A stretch of DNA of 64,000 nucleotides from Bradyrhizobium erythrophlei (GCF_900129425.1 NZ_LT670817.1:5208001-5272000), one strand, 5' to 3'; positions 35,949-44,814 are shown, counted from the stretch's first letter. The notes: a model not told the origin generated them from the letters alone. A program made the numbers and translations.

Positions 35949-37493
35949 TCAGTGCATTCCCGAGGCGGTTTCGTGCATCATCCTCAATGCGTCGTCGAGG
36001 GTGAAGGTGTTGGGCTTCTGAATCGGCGGAAAGTCCTTGAAGGTCGCCGCCCATTGGCCTGCCACCGCCTGCGCTCCGTACAACAGGTAGATGTGGTGAA
36101 TGTACCACTCCCAGTAGGTGTTGGACGTCTGATCCGCCCGCTCGTAAGGGTCGGTGCGAAGATTGAAGATCTTCGGTATTCTGAGCCGGGTGAACGGCTC
36201 GGCCCAGATCTGTAGCGAGCCGTGGCAGCGCTGCTCCATGAACGCCATTTTCCAATTGTCGTAGCGCAAGCCCAGCACGTCGCCGTCGTCGCTCAAATAC
36301 ATGAAAAACTCGCGCGGGCTCTGCTTCGTCTCGCCGGTCAAGTAAGGCAGCAGATTGTAGCCGTCGATATGGTTCTTGTAGGTGCGGCCGATCGCCTGAT
36401 AGCCGCTCTTCAGCTTCTCAACGACATTCGGATCGCCGGCCATGGCGAGGAAGGTCGGGAACCAGTCGTGGTGCTGGACAATCCCGTTCGCGACTTGGCC
36501 CGGCTTGATCTTGCCCGGCCAGCGCACCACCATCGGGACGCGGAAGGCGCCCTCCCAGTTGGTGTTCTTCTCGCTGCGGAACGGCGTCATGCCGCCGTCC
36601 GGCCACGAGTTCATGTGGGGGCCGTTGTCGGTCGAATACATGACGAAAGTGTCGTCCGCGATGCCGAGTTGGTCGAGATAATCGAGCACCTGGCCGACAT
36701 TCTTGTCATGGTCGATCATTGTGTCGTGGTAGGGGGACTGCCAGCGTCCCGCCTGTCCTTTGTTCTCCGGCTTGGGATGGGTGTAGAGATGCATATGGGT
36801 CATGTTCAGCCAGACGAAGAACGGCTTGCCGGCGTCGTTCTGGCGCTTCATGAAATCCTTGGCCGCCGCAACAAATTCGTCGTCGCAGGTTTCCATGCGC
36901 TTCTTGGTGAGCGGGCCGGTGTCGGTCACTCTCTGTTTTCCGACCTTGCCCCAACGCGGCTCATCGGTCGGGTCGTCCTTGTCGGTTGCCCAGGAATGGA
37001 TCACGCCGCGCGGTCCAAACCTATTGCGGAAGTTCGGGAAATCCTTCTCGCTCGGGTAGTCCTCCATTTCCGGCTCTTCTTCGGCGTTGAGGTGATAGAG
37101 GTTGCCGAAAAACTCGTCGAAGCCATGGTTGGTCGGCAGCATGTGGTTGAGATCGCCGAGGTGGTTCTTGCCGAACTGGGCGGTTGCGTAACCCTGGTTC
37201 TTGAGGCAGGCGGCGATGGTCGCGAGCTTCTCAGACATGCCGACCGGCGCGCCCGGGATGCCGACCTTGGAGAGGCCGGTGCGATAGACGCTCTGCCCCG
37301 TGATGAAGGAGGAGCGTCCCGCCGTGCACGACTGCTCGCCGTAGCAATCGGTGAACATCATGCCTTCGTCGGCGATGCGGTCGATGTTGGGCGTCTGGTA
37401 ACCCATGAGGCCGTGCGAAAAGCAACTCAGATTTGAGATGCCGATGTCGTCGCCCCAAATCACGAGGATGTTCGGTTTATCAGTTTTGGCCAT
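35949..37493 (-). CDS. Cytosolic-type sulfatase (paralogue B)
   Basis: A 514-aa sulfatase with the same layout as paralogue A: VIWGDDIGISN (Asp15/Asp16), Cys56-Thr-Ala-Gly-Arg, FGKNHLGDLNHMLPTNHGFDEFFGNLYHLNAEEEPE and YSTDNGPHMNSWPDGGMTPFRS. It again starts MAKTDKPNIL, without a signal peptide. AGGAGGAGATTGAA precedes ATG 37493; the much longer upstream frame (to 37811) runs through cydB and is not real. It follows cydB by 47 bp, so it is probably co-transcribed with the bd oxidase. No formylglycine-generating enzyme is in the window; one must be supplied elsewhere for activity. Confidence 0.92.
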   Translation of the reverse strand: MAKTDKPNILVIWGDDIGISNLSCFSHGLMGYQTPNIDRIADEGMMFTDCYGEQSCTAGRSSFITGQSVYRTGLSKVGIPGAPVGMSEKLATIAACLKNQGYATAQFGKNHLGDLNHMLPTNHGFDEFFGNLYHLNAEEEPEMEDYPSEKDFPNFRNRFGPRGVIHSWATDKDDPTDEPRWGKVGKQRVTDTGPLTKKRMETCDDEFVAAAKDFMKRQNDAGKPFFVWLNMTHMHLYTHPKPENKGQAGRWQSPYHDTMIDHDKNVGQVLDYLDQLGIADDTFVMYSTDNGPHMNSWPDGGMTPFRSEKNTNWEGAFRVPMVVRWPGKIKPGQVANGIVQHHDWFPTFLAMAGDPNVVEKLKSGYQAIGRTYKNHIDGYNLLPYLTGETKQSPREFFMYLSDDGDVLGLRYDNWKMAFMEQRCHGSLQIWAEPFTRLRIPKIFNLRTDPYERADQTSNTYWEWYIHHIYLLYGAQAVAGQWAATFKDFPPIQKPNTFTLDDALRMMHETASGMH

Positions 37494-37540
37494 TTCAATC
37501 TCCTCCTGTTGGTTTTCGTAGAGGGACATGACTCCGCGTA

Positions 37541-38581
37541 TTATGATCGCTTCACGGTAGAGGGCGGCGCGCTCGCCGGCGTGTAGCCTTTGCGCTGCTT
37601 GCCGCGAAACATCCAGTAGACGACCGCGGTGTAAGCGCCGATCACCGGCAGCACGAACAGTCCGGCACCCCAAAACAGGAAAGATAAGGAAGCCTGAGGC
37701 GCTGCCGCCGCGGCCACCGTGACGCTGTAGGGGATCATGTACGGCCAGAACATCACCGCGAGCGAGAGAAAGGCGGCCACGAAGAGCAAGACCGTCATGG
37801 CGAACGGCCATGAGTCGCGACGCTGACGCACACCCGAAAAGATGCCAACGATCGCGATGATGCCGATCAGCGGAAAGACAAAGCCCCAGGAACGGTCGAG
37901 GAAAAGGCTTCCAGTCATGCGGGCCCGATCGATGAACGCATTCACGACGGCAGCGAACAGGACCGCAACAACCGCACCGGCAAGCACCGGTATGCGACTG
38001 CGCGCCCAGCTGCGTAGCGGATCTTCGGACTTAAGGACCAACCAGCCCGCGCCCAGCAGGGCATAACCAAGCACGAGGCCGATCCCGCACAGGAACGGAA
38101 GCCCCGCGACCCAGTCGAACGAGCCTCCGGAAAATTGGCCGTTCACGACCGGTATTCCGCGGATCATGGCTCCGACCGCGGCGCCCTGGACAAAGGCCGC
38201 AACGAGCGAGCCGACAGCGAAGCTGCGATCCCAGAATCCTTGTGCAGCGCCCCGGGCGCGGAATTCGAACGCGACGCCGCGGAATATCAGTGCCAAGAGG
38301 AGCAGCAGCACCGGGATGTAAAAGGCCCCCAGGAACACTGCGTAAACGACGGGGAAGGCTGCGAACAACGTTGCGCCCACCACGATCAGCCAAGTCTCGT
38401 TGCCGTCCCAGAATGGAGAAATCGAGGCGATCATTTCGTCCCGCAGAGCCGCGTCTTTGGTGGCGCCAAAAAGGATCCCGACGCCCAGGTCAAAGCCGTC
38501 CAGGACGACATAGGCGAGAATCGCCACGCCGATCACGGCGAGCCAGAACAGGGCTAGTGCTGAGGGGTCCGTCGCACTCAT
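37541..38581 (-). CDS. cydB: Cytochrome bd-type oxidase subunit II
   Basis: A 346-aa membrane protein with about eight helices and the subunit II markers YVVLDGFDLGVGILFG near the N-terminus and SISPFWDGNETWLIVVGATLFAAFP. Subunit II stabilises the haem-bearing subunit I. The ATG overlaps the cydA stop (ATGA), so the two are co-translated. The C-terminal tail (WMFRGKQRKGYTP...STVKRS) is copied as a scar at 35721-35820. Both subunits are of the cyanide-insensitive (CioAB-like) class by length. Confidence 0.93.
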   Translation of the reverse strand: MSATDPSALALFWLAVIGVAILAYVVLDGFDLGVGILFGATKDAALRDEMIASISPFWDGNETWLIVVGATLFAAFPVVYAVFLGAFYIPVLLLLLALIFRGVAFEFRARGAAQGFWDRSFAVGSLVAAFVQGAAVGAMIRGIPVVNGQFSGGSFDWVAGLPFLCGIGLVLGYALLGAGWLVLKSEDPLRSWARSRIPVLAGAVVAVLFAAVVNAFIDRARMTGSLFLDRSWGFVFPLIGIIAIVGIFSGVRQRRDSWPFAMTVLLFVAAFLSLAVMFWPYMIPYSVTVAAAAAPQASLSFLFWGAGLFVLPVIGAYTAVVYWMFRGKQRKGYTPASAPPSTVKRS

Positions 38582-39969
38582 CGGGGTTCCTCCGTGGAGG
38601 ATTGCATTGCAACAGCCAGCGGCCGAGCCGGAGTCATTTTCGCCCGGTCCGACGCATCGCGCCCAGGGCCATCCCGCAAAAGTCGGTGAATGAAAAATAG
38701 ACCAAAGCCGAATATTGTAGCGTAGGCGATGACGTAGCACGCCAGCGAAAACAGCACGTCACGCGTTGTCAAGGACGGTGTCACGGCATCCTTCGTGCGC
38801 AGAAGGCCGTAGACTACCCAGGGCTGGCGGCCGACTTCGGCGGTAAACCATCCCGCCAGCACGGCGATGAAGCCGCTGGGGAAGGATAGGAACGCCACCC
38901 ACAGAAACCAGCGAGTGCTTTCCAGGTGGCCGCGCCAGCGCAGAAAGTTTCCAAACCAAGATACCGCGAGCATGATCAGGCCCATTCCCACCATGATGCG
39001 GAACGCGAAAAAGGGAATGATCACCGGTGGACGGTCTTCGAGCGGGAAGGTCTCCAACCCAATCTCGCGCGCGGTCCAATTGCCGGAGGCGATGAAGCTG
39101 CCGAGCTTGGGGATTTCGATCGGAAAGAGATTCCGCTCCTCGAACGGATCGGGCAAAGCCATCAGCACCTCGCTTGCCGGCTGCTGGGTCTTCCAGCGCG
39201 CCTCGATCGCAGCGAACTTCGCAGGCTGATGCTGAAGCACGTAGAGGCCCGTCAAGTGGCCGAAGAACAGTTGGATCGGGATCATCACGGCAACGAGCCC
39301 GAGTCCCCAGCGCAGCATGGTGCGCGACTCCGGCACGTCCTTGTCACGCAGCAGGTACCAGGCGCCGGTAGCCGCCACGCACATGCCGGTGGTCAGGAAG
39401 GCGGCCAGCAGCATGTGCGGCCATCGAATCCGCATGATGGGCCCGGTGGTGATGGCCCACCAGTCGCCCGGCTCGATCCTGCCGTTGACCATGACATGGC
39501 CGAGCGGCACCTGCATCCAACTGTTGTTGGCGAGGATCCAGAAGGACGAGAACATGGTGCCGAGCGAGACCATGCAACAGGAGAGAAAGTAGAACCAGGG
39601 CGACACGCGGTCGCGACCGAGCAGCACGACGCCGAAGAATGTCGCTTCCAACATGAAGGCGGTGAAGGCCTCATAGCCCAGCAACGGCCCCTGGATCGAT
39701 CCCGTGCGCTCGGCCATTACGCTCCAGTTGGTGCCGAACTGGAAGGCCATCACGATGCCGCTGACCACGCCCATGCCGAACGACAGAGCAAATATCTTGA
39801 GCCAGAAGTCGAAGACCCGCCGATAGAGCTGGTTGCCGGTCAACAACCGCGCGCCTTCGAGAGTTGCAAGCCATGCGGCGAGCCCAATGGTGAAGGCCGG
39901 GAAGATGATATGGAAGCTGATGACGAAGGCGAACTGCACCCGCGACAGCAGAACGGGATCAAGCTCCAT
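38578..39969 (-). CDS. cydA: Cytochrome bd-type oxidase subunit I (CIO-like)
   Basis: A 463-aa quinol oxidase subunit that would carry haems b558, b595 and d. Markers: LLSRVQFAFVISFHIIFPAFTIGLAAW (N-terminal haem histidine), FMLEATFFG with the proton-path Glu, and AEVGRQPWVVYGLL. The loop between helices 6 and 7 is short, as in cyanide-insensitive oxidases, not long as in E. coli CydA (522 aa). It reduces oxygen with quinol at high affinity and resists cyanide and sulfide. ATG 39969 is preferred to ATG 39984 because GAGGAG lies 7 nt upstream. The CIO class usually belongs to stress respiration. Confidence 0.93.
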   Translation of the reverse strand: MELDPVLLSRVQFAFVISFHIIFPAFTIGLAAWLATLEGARLLTGNQLYRRVFDFWLKIFALSFGMGVVSGIVMAFQFGTNWSVMAERTGSIQGPLLGYEAFTAFMLEATFFGVVLLGRDRVSPWFYFLSCCMVSLGTMFSSFWILANNSWMQVPLGHVMVNGRIEPGDWWAITTGPIMRIRWPHMLLAAFLTTGMCVAATGAWYLLRDKDVPESRTMLRWGLGLVAVMIPIQLFFGHLTGLYVLQHQPAKFAAIEARWKTQQPASEVLMALPDPFEERNLFPIEIPKLGSFIASGNWTAREIGLETFPLEDRPPVIIPFFAFRIMVGMGLIMLAVSWFGNFLRWRGHLESTRWFLWVAFLSFPSGFIAVLAGWFTAEVGRQPWVVYGLLRTKDAVTPSLTTRDVLFSLACYVIAYATIFGFGLFFIHRLLRDGPGRDASDRAKMTPARPLAVAMQSSTEEPR

Positions 39970-40020
39970 GACCAGGCTCCTCATTGGCGCGCGCGGCGGC
40001 CGGAGCCGCCGTTGGCTGCT

Positions 40021-41796
40021 TCAGTTGCCCTCGACGCCCACGATCGCGATCTTCGCTCTCCTGATTTCCGCAGGAAAGGCGGGAGATACGTAGCCGGTTG
40101 CCACCGCGACTTTTTGGGCGCCGTTCACCGCGTAAGTGATCACCCCGCCGCCGATCGCGCCGCCGATCTTCTTGCCCCACAGCTTCTGGCCGGTCGCCGC
40201 GTCAAGCGCATAGAAATTGCCGCCCATGTCGCCAAAGAACACAAGGCCCCCCGCGGTCGGCGTCACGGCGCCCGTGATCGGATAATTGGACTTCAGCCTC
40301 CACTTCCATACCCCCGTGTCGGCGTCGATGGCGTGAAGCCATCCCGCCCAGACGCCGTCGGGACGCGTGAACTTTCCGAACACGTCGGCCGGATTGAAAG
40401 ACTTCTCTCCCGTCCATAGTTGTCCGACCGAGGTCGCCACAACTTCTTCCCTCCTCTGCAACCTCACCGTCACGCACCAGTCGACCTCGCCAGTGAAGAT
40501 GAGATTGGTCAGAGGATCGTAGGCCGGGCTGTTCCATTCCCCCCCGCCCGCGGCGCCCGGACAAAAATGGACGTCTTTGTCGACAGCGAAGGGCTCTTCC
40601 GCATTCTCGATTCTCGTCACCGGCGTCCGGTACAAGAGCGTGTTGTCGGCGCGATCGAATCCGTAGAGGAAACCGTCCTTCGGCGACACCGCCATCAATT
40701 TCTTGCCGCCCGTCGTCTGAAAGAGAGCGGGCGGGTTGGAGACGTCCCAATCGTGCCAATCCCTGCGCACGATCTTGTAATGATTCTTGTAGGCGCCGGT
40801 CTTGGCGTCGAGGACGACGACCGAGTCGGTAAAGAGGTTCTCGCCCTCGCGCACGCCGATGTCGAAGTCGGGCGCCGGATTCCCCACGGGCACATACAAG
40901 AGCCCCGTCGCCGGGTCCAAGGTCGCGGAAGTCCAGGTTCCCCCGCCGCCGATCGGAGCGCCAGGCACGTTTTTCCAAGTCGAATTGTCGAGCGGCGATG
41001 CGCCCTGGGGCCCGCGAACAGTATCGCCCTCGGCCTTGGGCACGAGGAAGAATTCCCACACAATCTTGCCGGTCTTGGCGTCGAGCGCGTACATGCGCCC
41101 CTTCCCGCCCTTGAAGTCGCCGCCGGCATTGCCGACGAAGACGAGGCCCTGCCAGGCGATCGGCGCCGCCGGCACGGCTTCGCTCTTCTTCACATCCGCG
41201 ATCGTCGTTTCCCACAGGCGCTTGCCGGTCTTGAAATCGTAGGCCAGCACCCGCCCGTCCTCGGTCCCGCGAAACAGCATGTCATCGAGGTACACCGCGC
41301 CTCGATTCGTCGGTATAAGGTAGGATGGATATTCCTCGTGCGTCCGCCAGTTCTCGGCGCAGGTCGAGGGGTCGATCGAGAAAATATCGAATTCGGTCGT
41401 ACCGATGAGCGCGCCGTTCACCATGATCAGGCCGGTCTCGAAGGCCGTCAATCGCCCGGTGTCGAAGGTACATAAGACCTTGAGCTTGGCGACGTTCTTC
41501 GTGTTGATCTGGCCGAGGTCGGAGAAGCGCTCGGAAGTCAGCGTTTTGTTGTAGCTCGGCCAGTCCGCGGCGGCCGACGAAGGTGGTGCCGCAGGCGCGG
41601 GCGCCGCAGCGCCCTTGTAATTTGGGTTCGTTTCCGTGGCTATGGCACCTGGAGGCGCAAAGAGCGACAGAATTGCGCCGCGCAACTCGCCGAGGCCCAC
41701 CTCGACTCCGGCCTCGTCCGCAAGCGAGGAGGTGATCCCGGCGCCCACCACGGCGGCGCCCAGCGCAACGATGATGATCTCGAGCCTGCGATTCAT
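40021..41796 (-). CDS. PQQ-type beta-propeller, membrane-anchored
   Basis: A 591-aa protein. One N-terminal membrane segment (IIIVALGAAVVGAGIT) is followed by a Pro/Ala-rich linker and an eight-bladed quinoprotein-like propeller with repeated W-motifs (GRVLAYDFKTGKRLWETTI, GRMYALDAKTGKIVWEFFLVP, GGNFYALDAATGQKLWGKKIG). RRDWHDWDVSNPP and GGEWNSPAYDP resemble the PQQ dehydrogenase pattern. I do not see the adjacent Cys-Cys of methanol dehydrogenases or a haem CxxCH, so it may be a PQQ enzyme of an atypical kind or a propeller without redox activity. It lies 51 bp upstream of cydA, so electrons from it could enter the quinone pool. Confidence 0.75.
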   Translation of the reverse strand: MNRRLEIIIVALGAAVVGAGITSSLADEAGVEVGLGELRGAILSLFAPPGAIATETNPNYKGAAAPAPAAPPSSAAADWPSYNKTLTSERFSDLGQINTKNVAKLKVLCTFDTGRLTAFETGLIMVNGALIGTTEFDIFSIDPSTCAENWRTHEEYPSYLIPTNRGAVYLDDMLFRGTEDGRVLAYDFKTGKRLWETTIADVKKSEAVPAAPIAWQGLVFVGNAGGDFKGGKGRMYALDAKTGKIVWEFFLVPKAEGDTVRGPQGASPLDNSTWKNVPGAPIGGGGTWTSATLDPATGLLYVPVGNPAPDFDIGVREGENLFTDSVVVLDAKTGAYKNHYKIVRRDWHDWDVSNPPALFQTTGGKKLMAVSPKDGFLYGFDRADNTLLYRTPVTRIENAEEPFAVDKDVHFCPGAAGGGEWNSPAYDPLTNLIFTGEVDWCVTVRLQRREEVVATSVGQLWTGEKSFNPADVFGKFTRPDGVWAGWLHAIDADTGVWKWRLKSNYPITGAVTPTAGGLVFFGDMGGNFYALDAATGQKLWGKKIGGAIGGGVITYAVNGAQKVAVATGYVSPAFPAEIRRAKIAIVGVEGN

Positions 41797-41915
41797 TTGT
41801 GCCTCCCTTGTTTGCTTACGATCGTTAAGAGCTTCGCTTTCATGCTCATGCTAACGATGGTCGGGCTTGAGTTGGTCATTGCGGACCCCCTTTCACTCGC
41901 AGTTTCCTCCGGCGG

Positions 41916-42359
41916 CTACACGAGGCGCAGCAGCACGGCAAAGAAGGCAAACATCCCTATGCAAATGAGGAGGACGGCGATGGCGATAACCGGCGTATGC
42001 ATTCCCTCCCTTCTCAGTCCGGCAATTGGGACGAACGTTCCGCCCCAAAGGTAACGAATGCTCCACAAGTACTGCCAAATCGCGATGAGCAGCGCCAACA
42101 CGCCGCATGAAATCAGTGACAGCCCGAGGTCCCGCGGCGCGTTTGGATAATCGGCAGGTCGGGCGCCGGGCATCTGTTCGAAGCGTGCGAAGAACTGGAC
42201 GATTGCGAAGCCGAAGCCGATCAGCGAGACTGCCGTCCGTATCCACGACATCATCGTGCGCTCGAGGCTCAGGCGGGTGCGGATCCAGCTAAAGTGGCTG
42301 TCTGCGGTTACTCTTACCTCGAACCTATCAGCGCTTGGGGCGGAGTCTGGATCTGCCAT
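41916..42359 (-). CDS. DUF202 membrane protein
   Basis: A 147-aa protein with three membrane helices. The DUF202 signature is HFSWIRTRLSLERTMMSWIRTAVSLIGFGFAIVQF. The role of this family is not established; yidH in E. coli is a member. It lies between the propeller gene and a second small membrane protein, in the leftward run, 119 bp upstream of the propeller start. Confidence 0.85.
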   Translation of the reverse strand: MADPDSAPSADRFEVRVTADSHFSWIRTRLSLERTMMSWIRTAVSLIGFGFAIVQFFARFEQMPGARPADYPNAPRDLGLSLISCGVLALLIAIWQYLWSIRYLWGGTFVPIAGLRREGMHTPVIAIAVLLICIGMFAFFAVLLRLV

Positions 42360-42370
42360 GCCGGGCTCCC

Positions 42371-42889
42371 TTATTGCTGACGATTCATGTCGGTGCCCTC
42401 ACCGCGCGATCCGCGGATGCGCGACCGCGCGACGCGAAAAACGAGCCCTCGGATGATCAGGTACGGTACAAATGCGAGCAGCAACGCGATGACGAGTGCC
42501 TCATTCGGATAGAATGTCTTGAGCACGATGAGCTGATAGATCACGTCCATCGCCAGCCCCAGAAGGATGATCCTGGCGGTCGCGTTCAATCCCTCGCGCA
42601 GCAATCCAACGCGTTGCTGCGGATTGCGCAGCACCGTCACGAAATACGCAGAGCGGCCGGCCCGCGCGTCCTCGCGTCCGTCGTGGATGGCGGCGAGCGC
42701 AGCCATCAACGGCTGCAGGATGAAGCGGAACCTCATCGGCTCGTCCGGCCGTTCGACCAGATCGTGCCAGAATCGTCGGAAGGCATCGCCCGTAACGCCG
42801 TGCCACACCACGCCGGCGACGATCAGCACGATAGCGAGCACGATGACCAGCTTGGCCAGGACGCCCAGTTCCTGCGAAGTGGCGCTCAT
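42371..42889 (-). CDS. Hypothetical membrane protein, first gene of the run
   Basis: A 172-aa protein with an N-terminal helix (residues 10-28) and two more near 105-145. The middle is basic (HDGREDARAGRSAYFVTVLRNPQQR). I recognise no family. It is followed by the DUF202 gene after 11 bp, and so probably starts the transcript through propeller, cydAB and the sulfatases. Confidence 0.65.
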   Translation of the reverse strand: MSATSQELGVLAKLVIVLAIVLIVAGVVWHGVTGDAFRRFWHDLVERPDEPMRFRFILQPLMAALAAIHDGREDARAGRSAYFVTVLRNPQQRVGLLREGLNATARIILLGLAMDVIYQLIVLKTFYPNEALVIALLLAFVPYLIIRGLVFRVARSRIRGSRGEGTDMNRQQ

Positions 42890-43317
42890 GGCGCGGCTCC
42901 CGCCTGCCTGACGATGCAGCGGAACCCCACATGGCTGGTCGAGGTGTCCACCGGCTTAGGATGACGCGCAGTGTGAGGGAAGCGCTCGGCGCGGACTATG
43001 CAGTTCCGGCATTTTTTCGAACGCGGGCGGCGATTTTGGAAAGGCGCCGATTGTCCGACGCTCCGCGCAAAGATGGCATCGCTCCCAGTGATTGCGGCGC
43101 CTTCGGAAGCTCTGCGACTACCATCAGTTACGCGCGCGTTCTCCTGAACCGGCCGTCATCATTGATGCACACGATTTCGCTTAGTCCATAAACCGGACCG
43201 GAATCGCATAGCGCGCCAACAAGGTTGGCAGTAATTTTGAATTGCCAAAAAGCCCGATCCCAATCGTGAACGGTACGTTTTGTACTGGACCAGCAACTTC
43301 ACTAGCGGGAGTTACAT
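42890..43317. other. Divergent upstream region of two gene groups
   Basis: No supported gene; an 86-codon ORF at 42931 (+) has no ribosome site or domain. It should hold the promoter of the leftward run on one side and of the miniORF at 43318 on the other. No clean promoter boxes could be picked by eye. Confidence 0.35.
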
Positions 43318-43428
43318 ATGCCACTCATCAAGGATCTTCTTGAGCGACCGTTCGATCAGGCGATCACGTCAAAATACACGGCAATGAACGGCCTGGTTTA
43401 TTTGGGCGCGGGAACCTTGGACCACTAG
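43318..43428 (+). CDS. Short 36-aa ORF, probably truncated
   Basis: GGGAG 7 nt before ATG 43318 gives a good start; the frame MPLIKDLLERPFDQAITSKY...LVYLGAGTLDH stops after 36 residues. The C-terminus breaks off at the start of what looks like a hydrophobic segment, so it may be the first part of a longer membrane protein. It ends 11 bp before the next gene. Confidence 0.4.
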   Translation: MPLIKDLLERPFDQAITSKYTAMNGLVYLGAGTLDH

Positions 43429-43439
43429 CAAGGTAGACT

Positions 43440-44681
43440 ATGTTGAAGCACTGGCTCATTGACCTCATTGGTCACGTTTCCGGTCTCAGCGATGCACAAC
43501 TTCGGCAGATTGAGAAATCGTTGCCGGCGAGCAAGGCGCTGATCGATCTTCTCATTAGGGCGCAGCCGATCATCGAACAGGCGCACAAGCTGTACGTGGA
43601 AGCTGAGCCGCTGATCGATGAAGCAATGAAAGAGTTGCAGACTGTCGGCCCCGCGGCGCAAATTTTGATCGATGTTATCGGGCATCATGTCAACAAAGGT
43701 AGTTCGCCGGCGGAGGCCGCTGAGGCAGTGCGCACGGCGCTTAACGGCTCAATCAAGAGCGTCGCCCAGGATCATTGGATCGATCAGCGAATGAGCTGCG
43801 TAACCGTGTTTGGGGGAACTGGCTTTGTCGGCCGTCGCGTCGTGCGCTACTTGCACGAGTCCGGCGCCACGGTGCGCGTCGCCTCGCGGCATCCCATGCT
43901 GGCTGAGGGCGACGACATCAAACAGATCGCCGCCGACGCACACGACGAGCGCTCCGTAGAGGCCGCCGTTGCGGGCGCCGATGGCGTGGTCAACGCCATC
44001 AGCCTGTGCGTCGAGCACGGAAGCGATACATTCCATTCGGTACACGTCGAAGCGGCCGCCAGGATCGCGAGCGTAGCGCGGCGGGTCGGGGCCAAGCGGC
44101 TAGTTCACCTATCAGGAATCGGCGCCGACGCGGCCTCGCCTTCGCCCTATATTCGCAGTCGCGGCGAAGGCGAGGCGGCCGTGCAGGCCGCATTCCCCGG
44201 CGCGGTTACCATACGCCCAGCGGTGATGTTTGCGTCGGACGACGGCTTTCTCACGACAATTCTCAGGTTGCTTCGGGTCCTGCCGGCTTATCCGATATTC
44301 GGCGACGGCAGGACGAGGCTCCAGCCGGCGTACGCGGATGACGTTGCTGCGGCGATTACACAAGTTCTGCGGCAGAGCAAAAAGCCGTATCCTATCTACG
44401 AGCTGGCCGGCCCACGCGTCTATTCATACGAGGAGTTGTTGCGGACCATTGCCCGTACCGCAGGTTTGCGGCCGGTGCTGATGCGAATGCCGTTTGCCTT
44501 GTGGGATGTACTTGCCGGTGTCGCTCAAATCTTGCCGCACCCGCCCCTCACCCGCAATCAGGTCGAGCTCATGCAGATCGACACCACAGCCTCGGACAAC
44601 TTGCCGGGGTTTCGCGTGCTCGGCATTTCGCCGCGATCGCTCGAAGAAGAACTCGAAGCGATGCTCAAGCAAAGCAAATGA
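43440..44681 (+). CDS. NAD(P)-binding protein with N-terminal helical domain (NDUFA9-like)
   Basis: A 413-aa protein in two parts. Residues 1-117 are all helical and have no domain I recognise (IIEQAHKLYVEAEPLIDEAMKELQTVGPAAQILIDVIGHHV). From residue 118 a complete atypical short-chain reductase begins with its own Met: VTVFGGTGFVGRRVVRYL, then RLVHLSGIGADAASPSPYIRSRGEGEAAVQAAFPGAVTIRPAVMF, the pattern of complex I NDUFA9 relatives. No ribosome site lies before Met118, so the fusion looks genuine. Related proteins bind NADP(H) and quinone-metabolism or complex I partners. Confidence 0.75.
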   Translation: MLKHWLIDLIGHVSGLSDAQLRQIEKSLPASKALIDLLIRAQPIIEQAHKLYVEAEPLIDEAMKELQTVGPAAQILIDVIGHHVNKGSSPAEAAEAVRTALNGSIKSVAQDHWIDQRMSCVTVFGGTGFVGRRVVRYLHESGATVRVASRHPMLAEGDDIKQIAADAHDERSVEAAVAGADGVVNAISLCVEHGSDTFHSVHVEAAARIASVARRVGAKRLVHLSGIGADAASPSPYIRSRGEGEAAVQAAFPGAVTIRPAVMFASDDGFLTTILRLLRVLPAYPIFGDGRTRLQPAYADDVAAAITQVLRQSKKPYPIYELAGPRVYSYEELLRTIARTAGLRPVLMRMPFALWDVLAGVAQILPHPPLTRNQVELMQIDTTASDNLPGFRVLGISPRSLEEELEAMLKQSK

Positions 44682-44750
44682 GGAAACTCAGCAAAATTGC
44701 GACCGGACAGCGAGGAAGAAATGGTGCCGACCCGACGGGGCGATGTCCGA

Positions 44751-44814
44751 GTTGGGTCAATCGCGTCGTTTTGACCATCGACCAGCCACTTCCGGCCTAC
44801 CCCGATCAACGGAC
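44751..44814 (+). repeat. Dispersed intergenic repeat, copy B
   Basis: Matches copy A at 27666-27729 over the whole 64 bp with roughly 80% identity (starts TGGGTCAATCGCGTCGTTTT, ends ACGGACAT). It lies 70 bp after the NDUFA9-like gene. Confidence 0.6.

Noticed and set aside
38926..40419. 497-codon plus-strand ORF opposite cydA and the propeller
   Set aside because: Antisense shadow rich in His, Glu, Arg and Pro; the cyd and propeller genes on the other strand are certain.
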